Below, piece by piece: positions 8,754 to 19,246 of a stretch of DNA of 64,000 bases. The DNA lies in contig NZ_CP128362.1 of the NCBI RefSeq assembly GCF_034274695.1, positions 1,488,001-1,552,000 of the forward strand. Direction: 5' to 3'. The notes below the pieces were generated by a model. The model saw only the letters and a list, made by a program, of their open reading frames with translations. It was not told where the DNA came from and searched no databases. The DNA is from Chitinophaga sp. LS1. GTDB lineage: Bacteria > Bacteroidota > Bacteroidia > Chitinophagales > Chitinophagaceae. Position 1 is the first letter of the stretch. Each line of letters begins with the position of its first letter. Made by a program: the position numbers and the translations under genes.

Positions 8754-11099
8754 ATGAAAATCAGACAACGAATTATCATGCTTGGGGTACTGTTGCTGGC
8801 CGTTGGTCAGGCTGGTGCACAGACCTACAAAAATGCGAAAGCACCGGTTGAAGCAAGGGTGAAAGATCTGCTGCAACGGATGACGCTGGAAGAAAAAGTC
8901 GGGCAGCTGAATACACTGCTCGGTTGGCCTATGTACGAAAAGAAAGGTGATGCTGTAGGTATAAGTGAAACGTTCAAAGAAGAGATATCCAAAAGACATA
9001 TCGGTAGTTTCTGGGCTACGCTCAGAGCCGATCCATGGACACAAAAGACCCTGGAAACAGGTCTGAGCCCTCGCCAGAGTGCTGAAGCCACCAATGCCAT
9101 GCAGAAATATATGATGGAAAATACCCGCCTGGGTATTCCATTGATCCTGGCAGAAGAATGTCCGCATGGGCATATGGCAATTGGTACCACCGTATTCTCT
9201 ACTTCTATCGGACAGGCAAGTACCTGGGATCCTGCTCTGATACAGGAAATGGCAAGTGCTATTGCTGTAGAAGCACGTGTACAGGGTGCACACATTGGCT
9301 ATGGTCCTGTATTGGACCTGGTGCGTGAACCAAGATGGTCACGCCTGGAAGAGACTTATGGCGAAGACCCCTACCTGATTGGCCAGATGGGTATTGCCAT
9401 GGTAAAAGGTTTCCAGGGCAGCAATATCAACAGTGGTAAAAACATTATTTCTACCCTGAAGCATTTTACTGCCTACGGTTCTCCTGAAGGTGGGCACAAT
9501 GGTGGTATTGCACTTACTGGTCAGCGAGAACTGTATATGTCCTACCTGCCTCCGTTCAGAGATGCGATCAAAGCAGGTGCACTCTCTATCATGGCATCTT
9601 ACAACTCTATAGATGGTATTCCTTGCAGTGCCAATGCTTTCCTGCTGAAGGATGTGCTGGTGAAAGACTGGGGATTCAAAGGCTATACAGTTTCCGATCT
9701 GCATGGTATTCCAAGTATGAATTCAAACCATCGTGTAGCAGCTGATATAGAACAGGCAGCAGCGATGAGCATCAATGCAGGTCTGGACAATGACCTGGGC
9801 GGTGCAGCCTATGGCGATGCACTGATCAAAGCAGTAAAGGATAAACTGGCGACAATGGCCACCATTGATTCTGCAACAGCACATGTGCTGCGCGTGAAAT
9901 TCAAAATGGGGCTGTTCGAAAATCCATATGTAGATCCGGCAGCTGTTGATAAAGCAGTAGCCACTCCTGCGCATATTGCACTGTCTAAAAAGGTAGCACT
10001 GGAATCAATTGTTTTATTGAAGAATGAAAACAACCTGCTGCCACTGAGCAAGTCAATTAAGAATTTAGCCGTTATCGGGCCGAATGCAGACAATATCTAC
10101 AACCAGTTGGGGGATTATACCGCTCCGCAGCCGGAAGAGAAAATTGTGACCGTTTTAGAGGGTATTAAAGCGAAGTTAGGAACAGGTACCAATGTGACTT
10201 ATGTGAAAGGTTGTGCCATTCGTGATACTGCCAATGATAATATCGCTGCTGCGGTTGCTGCTGCAAAGGGTGCGGATGCAGTCGTGCTGGTATTAGGTGG
10301 TTCCAGTGCACGTGATTTCAAAACTTCTTATCAGGCTACGGGTGCGGCTGAAGTAAAATCAGGCGAAAACGCTGTGAGTGATATGGAAAGTGGTGAAGGG
10401 TATGACAGGGTGAGTCTGGATCTGATGGGTTTACAGAATAAATTGCTGAAAAGCCTGGCTGCAACCGGCAAACCGATTGTACTGGTATTAATTGAAGGCC
10501 GTCCTTTGAATATCACATGGGCTGCTGACAATGTACCTGCTATTCTGAATGCATGGTATCCTGGTCAGGAAGGTGGGCATGCGGTAGCAGATGTATTGTT
10601 TGGCGATTACAATCCTGCCGGACGTTTGCCAGTGTCTATTCCTAAATCTGTAGGCCAGCTGCCGGTGTATTATAACTATAAGAATGCTTCAAGACATGAT
10701 TATGTTGAGATGACTTTTAAGCCACAATATAGCTTTGGATATGGTTTGAGCTACACTACTTTTGATTATGAGAACCTGCAGGTAAGTGTGTATGGAAAGA
10801 AAGTAGCGGTAAAGTTTATTGTGAAGAATACTGGTAAGGTAGAAGGAGATGAGGTAGCACAGCTGTATGTAAGAGATGATTATAGCTCTGTGGTGACAGC
10901 GAATGAACAGCTGAAACGCTTCCAGCGCGTGCATTTGAAGGCAGGGGAGTCTAAGGAAATTAGTTTTGAACTGAATCCCGAAGATCTGCAATTGCTGAAT
11001 GCGCAGAATAAGTGGGTAGTGGAGCCAGGAACGTTTAGTGTGATGGTAGGAGGTAGTAGTGATGATGTGAAATTGAATGGTAGTTTTACTATAAAATAA
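8754..11099 (+). CDS. bglX: Glycoside hydrolase family 3 beta-glucosidase (BglX-like)
   Basis: A periplasmic beta-glucosidase or beta-xylosidase of 781 residues, the usual BglX length. It has a signal peptide (about 1-22, ending QAGAQ), the GH3 N-terminal barrel with REPRWSR (191-197), KHF (236-238) and the nucleophile Asp315 in YTVSDLHG. The GH3 C-terminal domain (about 400-640) follows, and then a fibronectin-III-like domain (about 690-770; KNTGKVEGDEVAQLYV). It probably frees glucose or xylose from oligosaccharides. It is not in an operon with other carbohydrate genes; a strong hairpin follows its stop. The symbol reflects family similarity, not proven orthology. Confidence 0.9.
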   Translation: MKIRQRIIMLGVLLLAVGQAGAQTYKNAKAPVEARVKDLLQRMTLEEKVGQLNTLLGWPMYEKKGDAVGISETFKEEISKRHIGSFWATLRADPWTQKTLETGLSPRQSAEATNAMQKYMMENTRLGIPLILAEECPHGHMAIGTTVFSTSIGQASTWDPALIQEMASAIAVEARVQGAHIGYGPVLDLVREPRWSRLEETYGEDPYLIGQMGIAMVKGFQGSNINSGKNIISTLKHFTAYGSPEGGHNGGIALTGQRELYMSYLPPFRDAIKAGALSIMASYNSIDGIPCSANAFLLKDVLVKDWGFKGYTVSDLHGIPSMNSNHRVAADIEQAAAMSINAGLDNDLGGAAYGDALIKAVKDKLATMATIDSATAHVLRVKFKMGLFENPYVDPAAVDKAVATPAHIALSKKVALESIVLLKNENNLLPLSKSIKNLAVIGPNADNIYNQLGDYTAPQPEEKIVTVLEGIKAKLGTGTNVTYVKGCAIRDTANDNIAAAVAAAKGADAVVLVLGGSSARDFKTSYQATGAAEVKSGENAVSDMESGEGYDRVSLDLMGLQNKLLKSLAATGKPIVLVLIEGRPLNITWAADNVPAILNAWYPGQEGGHAVADVLFGDYNPAGRLPVSIPKSVGQLPVYYNYKNASRHDYVEMTFKPQYSFGYGLSYTTFDYENLQVSVYGKKVAVKFIVKNTGKVEGDEVAQLYVRDDYSSVVTANEQLKRFQRVHLKAGESKEISFELNPEDLQLLNAQNKWVVEPGTFSVMVGGSSDDVKLNGSFTIK

Positions 11100-11103
11100 A
11101 ATG

Positions 11104-11144
11104 CGGTTCAAAATCTTTTGCCTCCGGCAAAAGGTTTTGAACCG
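11104..11144. repeat. 19-bp hairpin with TCC loop after bglX (paired-palindrome element 1, hairpin a)
   Basis: CGGTTCAAAATCTTTTGCC (11104-11122) pairs with 11126-11144 over 19 bases with a single T-G wobble. The loop is the trinucleotide TCC. It lies four bases past the bglX stop and probably also works as a bidirectional transcription barrier between two convergent genes. The core TTTTGCC-TCC-GGCAAAA recurs exactly in the hairpin at 33094-33136. Confidence 0.85.
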
Positions 11145-11151
11145 CCGGGAG

Positions 11152-11188
11152 CCGCTGCTGCGGGGGCTTATAGCGCCTGCGGCAGCGG
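11152..11188. repeat. GC-rich hairpin overlapping the end of the RR-kinase gene (element 1, hairpin b)
   Basis: CCGCTGCTGCGGGGGC (11152-11167) pairs with GCGCCTGCGGCAGCGG (11173-11188) with 13 Watson-Crick pairs, two wobble pairs and one mismatch, around loop TTATA. It starts eight bases after hairpin a. The right arm encodes the last residues (EPLPQAL) of the minus-strand kinase and its stop codon lies in the loop, so the palindrome and the gene end overlap. Confidence 0.65.
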
Positions 11189-12418
11189 TTCTCTCTGTTT
11201 TACCGGTATACCTATTACGAATGTCGCTCCTTGTTCCAATTCCCCTGAAGCAGTAATAAAACCATTATGCTGCTCCATGATCTTCTTACAAATAGACAAC
11301 CCAATACCCGTACCTTCTATCTCATGGTAACTATGCAGTCGCTTAAACACGATGAAGATATCTTCTGCATACTGGCTCTCAAAACCAATTCCATTATCTG
11401 TGATATAGATCTTATACAGGTGATTCGTCGCATCTTCCGGCGATTCTTTCTGCGCATAGATATGTACTTCCGGCGTCACATCTTTCTTCCTGAACTTCAA
11501 CGCATTGCTGATTAAATTATAAAACAGCTGCCGCATCAGGGTTGGGATCACATGTATAGACGGTAATGGATCAATCTTAATAATCGCATTGTTCTGCTGA
11601 ATTTTTATCTCCAGTTCGTTCAATGCATCTTTCACTATTTCATTCAGATCAGAGTCAATAAAGTCTCCACCCTGTATAGAATGACGGGAGAAACGGAGTA
11701 AGTCGCTGACCAATTGTTGCATGCGGATAGTGGCGTTCGTGATTTTCATCACATACTTATTCACTTCTTCGCTGCTGCTTTTTTTCTGAATGATCATATC
11801 GCCGAACACCCTGATCTTACGGAGCGGCTCCTGCAAATCATGCGATGCGATATAAGCAAATCTATCCAGTTCAGCATTCACCGCTTTGAGGTGAATATTG
11901 TTTTGCAGCAATTGCTTGTTCAGATCTAATACTCTCAGCTCAGAAGCTTCTCTTTCCTCTATTTCCTTCTGTAGGGAAGCATTGGCATTCAGTAGTTTTT
12001 GTTCCTGTGCGATGAGTGATTGTGTCTTTCTATACAACTCTACAAACAGGCCTACCTTGATACGCAACAACTCCGGGTTAATTGGCTTATAGATGAAATC
12101 GACAGCACCCGCCTTATAACCTTTGAAGATCACTTCTTCTTCGTGACTATGGGCAGTGATGAAGATGATCGGAATATCTTTTAGCTTCTCACGCTGATAA
12201 ATGAAAGTGGCTGTTTCAAAACCGTTCATATCAGGCATCTGCACATCCATCAGGATCAGGGAGAAATCAAATTCTTTAAGCAGGATCTTCAATGCAGCCC
12301 TTCCAGAGTTTGCTTTGACGATGATGTAGCTTTCCCTTTCCAATATGGATTCTATTGACAAAAGATTATCCGGTCGGTCATCAACTACTAATATTTTTAT
12401 GACATCGTGGTGCTGCAC
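11168..12418 (-). CDS. Response-regulator/histidine-kinase fusion (receiver at N-terminus)
   Basis: A soluble 416-residue protein: receiver domain (about 5-125, phospho-acceptor Asp58 in LILMDVQMPDMNGF, Lys111 in FIYKP), a coiled coil (about 130-185), then HisKA with His193 in YIASHDLQEPLRKIR and a HATPase domain (NALKFRKKD, DNGIGF, GTGIGLSICKKI). There are no membrane helices. The start is GTG at 12418. It lies 60 bp downstream of the giant hybrid kinase on the same strand, which suggests a shared transcript. The kinase core closely resembles that of the PAS kinase at 23265-26060 (same ASHDLQEPLRKIR motif). It probably relays signal from an upstream kinase, since its receiver comes first. 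Confidence 0.92.
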   Translation of the reverse strand: MQHHDVIKILVVDDRPDNLLSIESILERESYIIVKANSGRAALKILLKEFDFSLILMDVQMPDMNGFETATFIYQREKLKDIPIIFITAHSHEEEVIFKGYKAGAVDFIYKPINPELLRIKVGLFVELYRKTQSLIAQEQKLLNANASLQKEIEEREASELRVLDLNKQLLQNNIHLKAVNAELDRFAYIASHDLQEPLRKIRVFGDMIIQKKSSSEEVNKYVMKITNATIRMQQLVSDLLRFSRHSIQGGDFIDSDLNEIVKDALNELEIKIQQNNAIIKIDPLPSIHVIPTLMRQLFYNLISNALKFRKKDVTPEVHIYAQKESPEDATNHLYKIYITDNGIGFESQYAEDIFIVFKRLHSYHEIEGTGIGLSICKKIMEQHNGFITASGELEQGATFVIGIPVKQREPLPQAL

Positions 12419-12478
12419 CTATTCAATTTTTTCGGAATGAATATAAATTAATATATTTATCGATATAAAGTATTTACA

Positions 12479-15400
12479 TTAACGGTATAACCACACTCTC
12501 ATCAACGATAACAGCTGATCTATCTTCAATGGTTTTGTGATATAATCAGATGCGCCGGCTTCCAGACATTTCTCTCTATCCCCCTTCATCGCCTTCGCTG
12601 TCACTGCTATGATCGGCAATGCACTGTTCTTATGTTCCCTGCGAATTTTCTGCATCGTCTCATATCCATCCATTTCCGGCATCATGATATCCATCAGCAC
12701 AATGTCGATCTGGTTATTCTCGCTGAGAATACTCATCGCCTCTTTCCCACTTTCTGCCGTAATAGTATTGATATGGAAACGCTCAAATGCTGTAGTCAGG
12801 GCAAACAAGTTACGTACATCATCATCGACTACCAGTACATTCTTATGGATTAACACATCTTTCTGAGAACGCAGATCTTCGATTAGCTTTTTCTTTTCAG
12901 GTAATAATGCCTGGTGGTTCAGGTGCAACTGCATGATCGTTTCTTCCAGCAACAAATCCAATGAGTTAACGCCCTTTAGCAATATTTTATTGGCATATTG
13001 CTTCAGTTTGGATTTTTCATTGTTGGAAAAGTCCCGCGCAGAATATACAATGACAGGTGTAGCATTGTACCTGTTCACGGTATTTAATCCAGCCACAAAG
13101 TCTGCACCATCTATATCCGGCAACATATAATCTGCGATGATACAATCATAATTATTTTGATTGATGGCATCAAGGGCCGATTTTCCATTATCTACAAATT
13201 CCATTTCTATCAGCTCTCCATTGTCCAGGATACGGGCTATCTGTGATGCATCCGGCTCATTGTCTTCTACCACCAATACTCTCTTCGTCTTGCGCTCATG
13301 CTGATCGATGATACTGCTGAAGAGAATATTCAGCGCTTCTGTTTTTAATGGCTTCAGGTTGAAGCTACGTGCCCCACGGTGCATGGCCAGCAACCTGTTT
13401 TCTTCACCAGATATCAGGTGGATAGGAATATGCCGCAGGTTAATGTCGTTTTTAAACAGGTCAAGCACCCTCCATCCGCTGGCATCCGGCAACTTCACAT
13501 CCAGTGTCACAGCGATTGGATTGAACTTGTTTGTGAGGTCGAACACTTCGCCAAAACTGGTGGCCACCACTACTTTTAGCCCCATCTCATGCGCCTTTTC
13601 CTGCATGATCTTCGCAAAGCGTACATCATCTTCCACGATCAGTACTACCTTGTCGGTGTCCATAATATGCGTTCTGTCGTCGCCTATCTCATTGATAATC
13701 TCATTCAGACCCTCCAGGTCTTTGGTTTCGCTCACCGTACGACTTGGTATCATCGGTGGTTCATATGGCTGCGGCAAGGTGTATTCACCCACCGTCAGAC
13801 TACTTTGCTTCTCTTTTCTGATCACGGATGGATTATAGTCAAGTGGCAGGAAGAGGGTGAAGGTGCTACCCTTACCAGCTTCACTCATCAATTCAATTGA
13901 ACCACCCAACAGGTCTGCCAGACCACGGCTGATACTCAATCCCAGACCGGTACCGCCATATTTACGGCTGGTAGACCCCTCTGCCTGCTGGAAGGCTTCG
14001 AAGATGATATTTTGTTTGTCTTTGGAAATACCGATACCTGTATCCCTGATTTCAAATGCCACCACTTTAGTCGCACTTTCCAGGCTGTCATTTTGTTGTT
14101 TCCAGTTGTGACGCGCTTCGTAAATACGGAGGCGGACTTCCCCTTTTTCTGTAAACTTAAATGCATTGGAGAGCAGGTTCTTCAGGATCTGGTTCAGACG
14201 CTGTACGTCGGTTTCCAGTGTTTGTGGCAACTGATCATCCATCTCTATTCTGAAACGCAGATTCTTGCTTTCAGAGATATGCTTGAAGGTCGTTTCCACA
14301 AATCCAATCACCTCATTGAAGCGAACTTTGATAAAGTCGGTAGAGATATAACCGGATTCGATCTTAGACAGATCGAGGATATCGTTGATCAGTTGGATCA
14401 GGTCATCCCCACAACTATGAATGGTCTTGGCGTAGCGCACCTGTTTTTCATTCAGGTTACCATCATGGTTTTCGTATAATTGCTGGGCCAGAATGAGCAG
14501 TGAGTTCAGCGGTGTACGCAGCTCATGCGACATATTGGCCAGGAATTCTGATTTGTATTTGGAAGTCAGCTGTAGCTGCTCTGCTTTTTCTTCCAGCGAG
14601 CGACGGGCTTCTTCCACCTCCTTGTTCTTGTCTTCCACTTCGTCCTTTTGTTTTACCAGCAGGTGGGCTTTATCCTGCAGCTCTTCATTGGTACGTCTCA
14701 ACTCATCTGCCAATGACTGGGATTGCGCCAGCAGGTCTTCTGTACGGGAGTTGGCTTCGATGGTGTTCAATACGATACCAATAGATTCTGTGAGCTGACT
14801 GAGGAAGTCAAGGTGTGTTTCACCAAAGGCATCGAAGCTGGCCAGTTCTATCACCGCCTTGATCTCTGTTTCAAAGAGCACCGGCAGTACGATCAGGTTC
14901 ATTGGCGCAGCTTCACCAAGGCCAGAGCTGATCTTGATATAATTAGAAGGTACGTTTGTGAGTAAGATTCGTTCTTTGTCGAGGGCTACCTGTCCTACCA
15001 AACCTTGTCCCAGTGAGAATTCGCGGCTGATGCTTTCTTCTTCGCCATATGCATAGGAAGCGAACAGTTTGAGTTTTGGATTTTCCAGGTTCTCTTCCTG
15101 TTCCAGTATGTAGAACATCCCTTTCTGTGCACGTACCACCCGCGCGAGTTCTGAGAGAATGCGGCGGGTCACGGTATTGAGATCTTTCTGACCTTGCAGC
15201 ATCTGTGTGAACTGTGCAAGGTTCGATTTTAGCCAGTCCTGCTCCTGGTTACGAAGCGTAGTTTGTTTCAGGTTGGCGATCATCTGGTTGATGGTATCTT
15301 TCAGTTCTTCCACCTCGCCTTTCGCTTCTACGCGGATCATCTGGGTCAGGTCACCTTTCGTTACCGCAGAGGCTACGGCAGAAATTGCACGTACCTGCGT

Positions 15401-18400
15401 AGTGAGGTTTTCTGCCAGCTGGTTCACGTTTTCCGTCAGGTTTTTCCAGATACCAGATGCACCCGGCACACTTGCCTGACCGCCCAAACGCCCTTCCACA
15501 CCTACTTCGCGGGCAACCGTAGTTACCTGGTCGGCAAAGAGAGCGAGGGTATCGATCATTTCATTGATGGTGTCCGTCAGTTGTGCTACCTCACCCCGCG
15601 ACACGATGGAGAGTTTTTGCTTCAGGTTACCCGTTGCTACGGCGGTTACTACTTTGGCAATACCTCGTACCTGGTTGGTAAGGTTAGAGGCCATCATGTT
15701 TACAGAGTCGGTGAGATCCTTCCAGGTACCACCCACACCCTGTACTTCTGCCTGACCACCCAGTTTACCTTCCGTACCCACTTCACGCGCCACACGCGTT
15801 ACCTCTACAGAGAAGGAGTTCAGCTGGTCCACCATCGTATTGATGGTATTTTTCAGATCAAGGATCTCTCCTTTTACATCGATCGTTACTTTTTTGGTAA
15901 GGTCACCAGAAGCCACGGCTTTCGTTACTTCGGCGATGTTACGCACCTGCGAGGTAAGGTTACCCGTCATCTGGTTTACAGAATCGGTCAGATCTTTCCA
16001 GGTACCAGCTACCCCCGGTACGAATGCCTGACCACCCAGTTTACCATCAGTACCTACCTCACGTGCCACACGCGTTACCTCAGAGGCAAAAGCACGAAGC
16101 TGGTCCACCATCGTATTGAGGGTTTCTTTCAGCTGGAGAATTTCTCCGCGTACATCCACCGTGATTTTGCGGCTCATGTCACCATTTGCCACGGCAATAG
16201 CCACATCGGCGATGTTACGTACCTGTGCCGTAAGGTTACCCGCCATCTGGTTTACAGAATCGGTCAGATCTTTCCAGGTACCACCTACACCCGGTACATT
16301 TGCCTGACCACCCAGTTTACCTTCAGTACCTACCTCACGTGCCACACGCGTTACCTCAGAGGCAAAGGCGCGCAGCTGTTCCACCATGGTGTTGATGGTA
16401 TTTTTCAGTTCAAGGATCTCTCCTTTTACATCTACTTCAATTTTGCGGGAAAGGTCTCCATTCGCCACCGCAGTCGTTACTTCCGCGATGTTACGTACCT
16501 GGGAGGTCAGGTTAGAGGCCATGATATTTACAGAGTCGGTCAGATCTTTCCACAAACCTTCTACACCTGGTACGTCTGCCTGACCACCCAGTTTACCTTC
16601 AGAACCTACTTCGCGCGCCACCCTGAATACCTCACTACCAAAGGCGTTCAGCTGGTCCACCATCGTGTTGATGGTATTTTTCAGTTCAAGAATTTCTCCT
16701 TTTACATCCACCGTGATTTTGCGGGAGAGGTCTCCTTTTGCCACGGCAGTCGTTACTTCGGCGATGTTTCGCACCTGTGCTGTCAGGTTAGAACCCATCT
16801 GGTTTACTGATTCGGTCAGGTCTTTCCATGTACCACCCACACCCTGTACTTTTGCCTGACCACCCAGTTTACCTTCCGTACCTACTTCCAGCGCCACACG
16901 CGTTACCTCGGAGGCGAAGGAGTTCAGCTGATCCACCATCGTGTTGATGGTCTTCTTCAGTTCCAGTATTTCTCCTGCCACATCCACCGTGATCTTTTTG
17001 GAAAGGTCACCGTTTGCCACGGCAGTCGTTACTTCGGCAATGTTACGTACCTGACCGGTCAGGTTAGAAGCCATCTGGTTTACAGAGTCGGTAAGGTCTT
17101 TCCATGTACCGCCCACACCCTGTACTTTTGCCTGACCACCCAGTTTACCTTCCGTACCTACTTCCAGCGCCACACGCGTTACCTCAGAGGCGAAGGAGTT
17201 CAGCTGATCCACCATCGTATTGATGGTGTTTTTCAACTCAAGGATCTCTCCTTTTACATCCACCGTAATCTTGCGGGAAAGGTCACCTTTCGCCACGGCG
17301 GTAGTTACTTCAGCAATATTTCGCACCTGAGCTGTCAGGTTAGAACCCATCTGGTTTACCGATTCGGTCAGGTCTTTCCATACACCACCTACGCCTTTCA
17401 CAGTGGCCAGACCACCCAGTTTACCTTCAGAACCTACTTCACGCGCCACACGCGTTACCTCGGCAGAGAAGGAGTTCAGCTGGTCCACCATCGTATTGAT
17501 CGTGTTTTTCAACTCAAGGATCTCTCCTTTTACATCCACGGTAATTTTGCGGGAGAGGTCACCTCTCGCTACAGCGGTGGTCACTTCCGCAATGTTTCGC
17601 ACCTGACCTGTCAGGTTCGAAGCCATTTGGTTTACAGAGTCAGTGAGGTCTTTCCATGTACCGGCTACCCCTTTTACTTCTGCCTGACCACCCAGTTTAC
17701 CATCTGTACCTACCTCACGCGCCACACGGGTCACCTCGGAGGAGAAGGAGTTCAGCTGGTCCACCATGGTGTTGATGGTATCTTTCAGTTCAAGAATTTC
17801 TCCTTGTACGTCTACAGTGATTTTTTTAGAGAGGTCACCTTTCGCCACAGCGGTGGTTACTTCAGCGATATTTCGCACCTGGTCAGTGAGGTTACCTGCC
17901 ATCTGGTTTACAGAGTCGGTGAGGTCTTTCCATACACCGGCTACGTCTTTTACCTTCGCCTGACCACCCAGTTTACCTTCAGAACCTACCTCACGTGCTA
18001 CGCGCGTTACCTCGAGAGTGAAGAGGTTCAATTGTTTCACCATGCCATTTACCTCAGTGGCGATACGGGCAAATTCCCCCTGCAGCACGTGATCCTCAAT
18101 TTGTAAGGGCATTTCCTGAGAGAGATTACCTTTTGCCACGGAGCTGATTACATGGGCAATTTCGATGGTAGGATGTACCAGATCAGAGATCAGGTTATTG
18201 ATAGATACTTCTGCCATATTCCACGACCCTTTGGCAGTGCGGGGCATTTGTACCCTGTGATTCAGTTTCCCCATTTTCCCGATCGTATTCCGGGCCAGCA
18301 TGAGTTCTTCCACCAATGTTTCGTTGAGGGCAATAATATCGTTGACGGTATCACAAATTTTACCGCTTAAACCAATATTATCTGCCGGCATCCGGACAGT

Positions 18401-18568
18401 GAAATTACCATTCTTAACTTCAGAAAGGACCTGTAACAACTGGCGCATATCCAGTTCGTCTACGACACTATCGGTCGCATGGTTGGACATTGGGGAAGAC
18501 TGTGGAGCAATTTCCACATTTGTGGCAGGCAAGGGAGTGGCGGCAGAATTCTTCTTCCGGGTGTTCAT
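12479..18568 (-). CDS. Giant soluble hybrid histidine kinase: multi-HAMP, GAF, HisKA, HATPase, three receivers
   Basis: A 2,029-residue protein without membrane segments. Order: N-terminal divergent HAMP-like units (about 40-226); nine tandem 92-residue units (227-1054), each with the pattern [17 protein letters not shown] and [17 protein letters not shown]; one last partial unit (1055-1100); GAF domain (about 1125-1270); coiled coil (1275-1335); HisKA with His1348 ([14 protein letters not shown]); HATPase (about 1450-1576; [16 protein letters not shown]). Three receivers follow, with acceptors near Asp1690, Asp1813 and Asp1960. The layout recalls fungal group III (Nik1-type) kinases, which also use poly-HAMP arrays and are cytosolic. 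The shared 60-bp spacing suggests an operon with the RR-kinase fusion; a CheY-like gene is divergent. The signal is unknown. Confidence 0.93.
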   Translation of the reverse strand: MNTRKKNSAATPLPATNVEIAPQSSPMSNHATDSVVDELDMRQLLQVLSEVKNGNFTVRMPADNIGLSGKICDTVNDIIALNETLVEELMLARNTIGKMGKLNHRVQMPRTAKGSWNMAEVSINNLISDLVHPTIEIAHVISSVAKGNLSQEMPLQIEDHVLQGEFARIATEVNGMVKQLNLFTLEVTRVAREVGSEGKLGGQAKVKDVAGVWKDLTDSVNQMAGNLTDQVRNIAEVTTAVAKGDLSKKITVDVQGEILELKDTINTMVDQLNSFSSEVTRVAREVGTDGKLGGQAEVKGVAGTWKDLTDSVNQMASNLTGQVRNIAEVTTAVARGDLSRKITVDVKGEILELKNTINTMVDQLNSFSAEVTRVAREVGSEGKLGGLATVKGVGGVWKDLTESVNQMGSNLTAQVRNIAEVTTAVAKGDLSRKITVDVKGEILELKNTINTMVDQLNSFASEVTRVALEVGTEGKLGGQAKVQGVGGTWKDLTDSVNQMASNLTGQVRNIAEVTTAVANGDLSKKITVDVAGEILELKKTINTMVDQLNSFASEVTRVALEVGTEGKLGGQAKVQGVGGTWKDLTESVNQMGSNLTAQVRNIAEVTTAVAKGDLSRKITVDVKGEILELKNTINTMVDQLNAFGSEVFRVAREVGSEGKLGGQADVPGVEGLWKDLTDSVNIMASNLTSQVRNIAEVTTAVANGDLSRKIEVDVKGEILELKNTINTMVEQLRAFASEVTRVAREVGTEGKLGGQANVPGVGGTWKDLTDSVNQMAGNLTAQVRNIADVAIAVANGDMSRKITVDVRGEILQLKETLNTMVDQLRAFASEVTRVAREVGTDGKLGGQAFVPGVAGTWKDLTDSVNQMTGNLTSQVRNIAEVTKAVASGDLTKKVTIDVKGEILDLKNTINTMVDQLNSFSVEVTRVAREVGTEGKLGGQAEVQGVGGTWKDLTDSVNMMASNLTNQVRGIAKVVTAVATGNLKQKLSIVSRGEVAQLTDTINEMIDTLALFADQVTTVAREVGVEGRLGGQASVPGASGIWKNLTENVNQLAENLTTQVRAISAVASAVTKGDLTQMIRVEAKGEVEELKDTINQMIANLKQTTLRNQEQDWLKSNLAQFTQMLQGQKDLNTVTRRILSELARVVRAQKGMFYILEQEENLENPKLKLFASYAYGEEESISREFSLGQGLVGQVALDKERILLTNVPSNYIKISSGLGEAAPMNLIVLPVLFETEIKAVIELASFDAFGETHLDFLSQLTESIGIVLNTIEANSRTEDLLAQSQSLADELRRTNEELQDKAHLLVKQKDEVEDKNKEVEEARRSLEEKAEQLQLTSKYKSEFLANMSHELRTPLNSLLILAQQLYENHDGNLNEKQVRYAKTIHSCGDDLIQLINDILDLSKIESGYISTDFIKVRFNEVIGFVETTFKHISESKNLRFRIEMDDQLPQTLETDVQRLNQILKNLLSNAFKFTEKGEVRLRIYEARHNWKQQNDSLESATKVVAFEIRDTGIGISKDKQNIIFEAFQQAEGSTSRKYGGTGLGLSISRGLADLLGGSIELMSEAGKGSTFTLFLPLDYNPSVIRKEKQSSLTVGEYTLPQPYEPPMIPSRTVSETKDLEGLNEIINEIGDDRTHIMDTDKVVLIVEDDVRFAKIMQEKAHEMGLKVVVATSFGEVFDLTNKFNPIAVTLDVKLPDASGWRVLDLFKNDINLRHIPIHLISGEENRLLAMHRGARSFNLKPLKTEALNILFSSIIDQHERKTKRVLVVEDNEPDASQIARILDNGELIEMEFVDNGKSALDAINQNNYDCIIADYMLPDIDGADFVAGLNTVNRYNATPVIVYSARDFSNNEKSKLKQYANKILLKGVNSLDLLLEETIMQLHLNHQALLPEKKKLIEDLRSQKDVLIHKNVLVVDDDVRNLFALTTAFERFHINTITAESGKEAMSILSENNQIDIVLMDIMMPEMDGYETMQKIRREHKNSALPIIAVTAKAMKGDREKCLEAGASDYITKPLKIDQLLSLMRVWLYR
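15407..17890 (-). repeat. Nine tandem 276-bp (92-codon) HAMP-type repeats
   Basis: Within the hybrid kinase, nine consecutive units of exactly 92 codons start at residues 227, 319, 411, 503, 595, 687, 779, 871 and 963, with no insertion between them. The first eight share most positions. Neighbouring units 4 and 5 of the protein (411-594 region) carry nearly the same second half ([17 protein letters not shown]). The ninth unit has diverged more ([16 protein letters not shown]). The DNA is also strongly repetitive, producing spurious periodic open frames on the plus strand. Confidence 0.93.
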
Positions 18569-18656
18569 GCTGAAGGTATTAGCGACTTTATACTTATATA
18601 TGCTAAAAAATTATCTTTAATGCGTGCCCAATCAATGATTTAAAAACAAAAGAAGG

Positions 18657-18689
18657 TTTGTTCCAGGTAATCATACATTGTATGCTTTG
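18657..18689 (+). promoter_or_regulatory. Candidate promoter of the CheY-like gene
   Basis: TTTG (18657-18660), a 20-base spacer and TATGCTTTG (18681-18689) resemble the Bacteroidota -33/-7 elements, with one extra base inside the -7 box. Transcription would start near 18696, giving a leader of roughly 38 bases to the ATG at 18734. Motif match only. Confidence 0.4.
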
Positions 18690-18733
18690 AAATGGTAATT
18701 TAGCGTTACAGAAACGTTAAACATTACTAAAAG

Positions 18734-19150
18734 ATGCAATTTTCAGGCCATTCGAAGCGGCTTATTCTGTTAGCAGAAGATGATATTGATGATCAGGAAT
18801 TATTAGAAAATGCATTTAGTGAAATAGATCCTACCTGGCAGCTGGTGTGTATCCCTAACGGCAGAAAATTCATTAAATATCTGGAAAGTATAGAGGACAA
18901 GGAGCTTCCTGTGTTAATGATCCTGGATTATAATATTCCGGAACTAACGGGGGTTGAAATTGTAGAGGAGCTAAATGACCAGTCGAGGTATCTGGGAATT
19001 CCTAAGATCATATGGAGTACTTCAAGTAGTCCGGTATTTAAAGCACGTAGTATTGAACTGGGAGTGGTGGATTATATCACCAAACCCAGTGACCTGGCAT
19101 CTTTTTTAACTATCGCAAAATATATGTTGTCATTTGTGAAAGAAGCATAA
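18734..19150 (+). CDS. Single-domain response regulator (CheY/Rcp1-like)
   Basis: A 138-residue stand-alone receiver. The acidic pair is in LLAEDDIDD (residues 15-17), the phospho-acceptor is Asp65 (LMILDYNIPEL), and the conserved Ser/Thr and Lys are in WSTSSSP and YITKPSD. There is no output domain. It is divergent from the giant hybrid kinase (165 bp between starts), and stand-alone receivers of this type often act as phosphate shuttles or sinks for hybrid or phytochrome-type kinases. A link to the adjacent kinases is inferred from position only. Confidence 0.92.
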   Translation: MQFSGHSKRLILLAEDDIDDQELLENAFSEIDPTWQLVCIPNGRKFIKYLESIEDKELPVLMILDYNIPELTGVEIVEELNDQSRYLGIPKIIWSTSSSPVFKARSIELGVVDYITKPSDLASFLTIAKYMLSFVKEA

Positions 19151-19246
19151 GATAGAATGATAACTCCAAAATTATTTACCCCAAAACATTCCACAACAGT
19201 TATGTCATCGCACAGGGAATGGTAGCCTTTTGCTACATTTGTACCA

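Noticed and set aside
15263..16810. 515-codon plus-strand open frame opposite the HAMP repeats
   Set aside because: Its sequence is periodic with the 276-bp repeat of the minus-strand gene and is rich in His/Tyr/Arg without any domain; it is a shadow of the repeat array.
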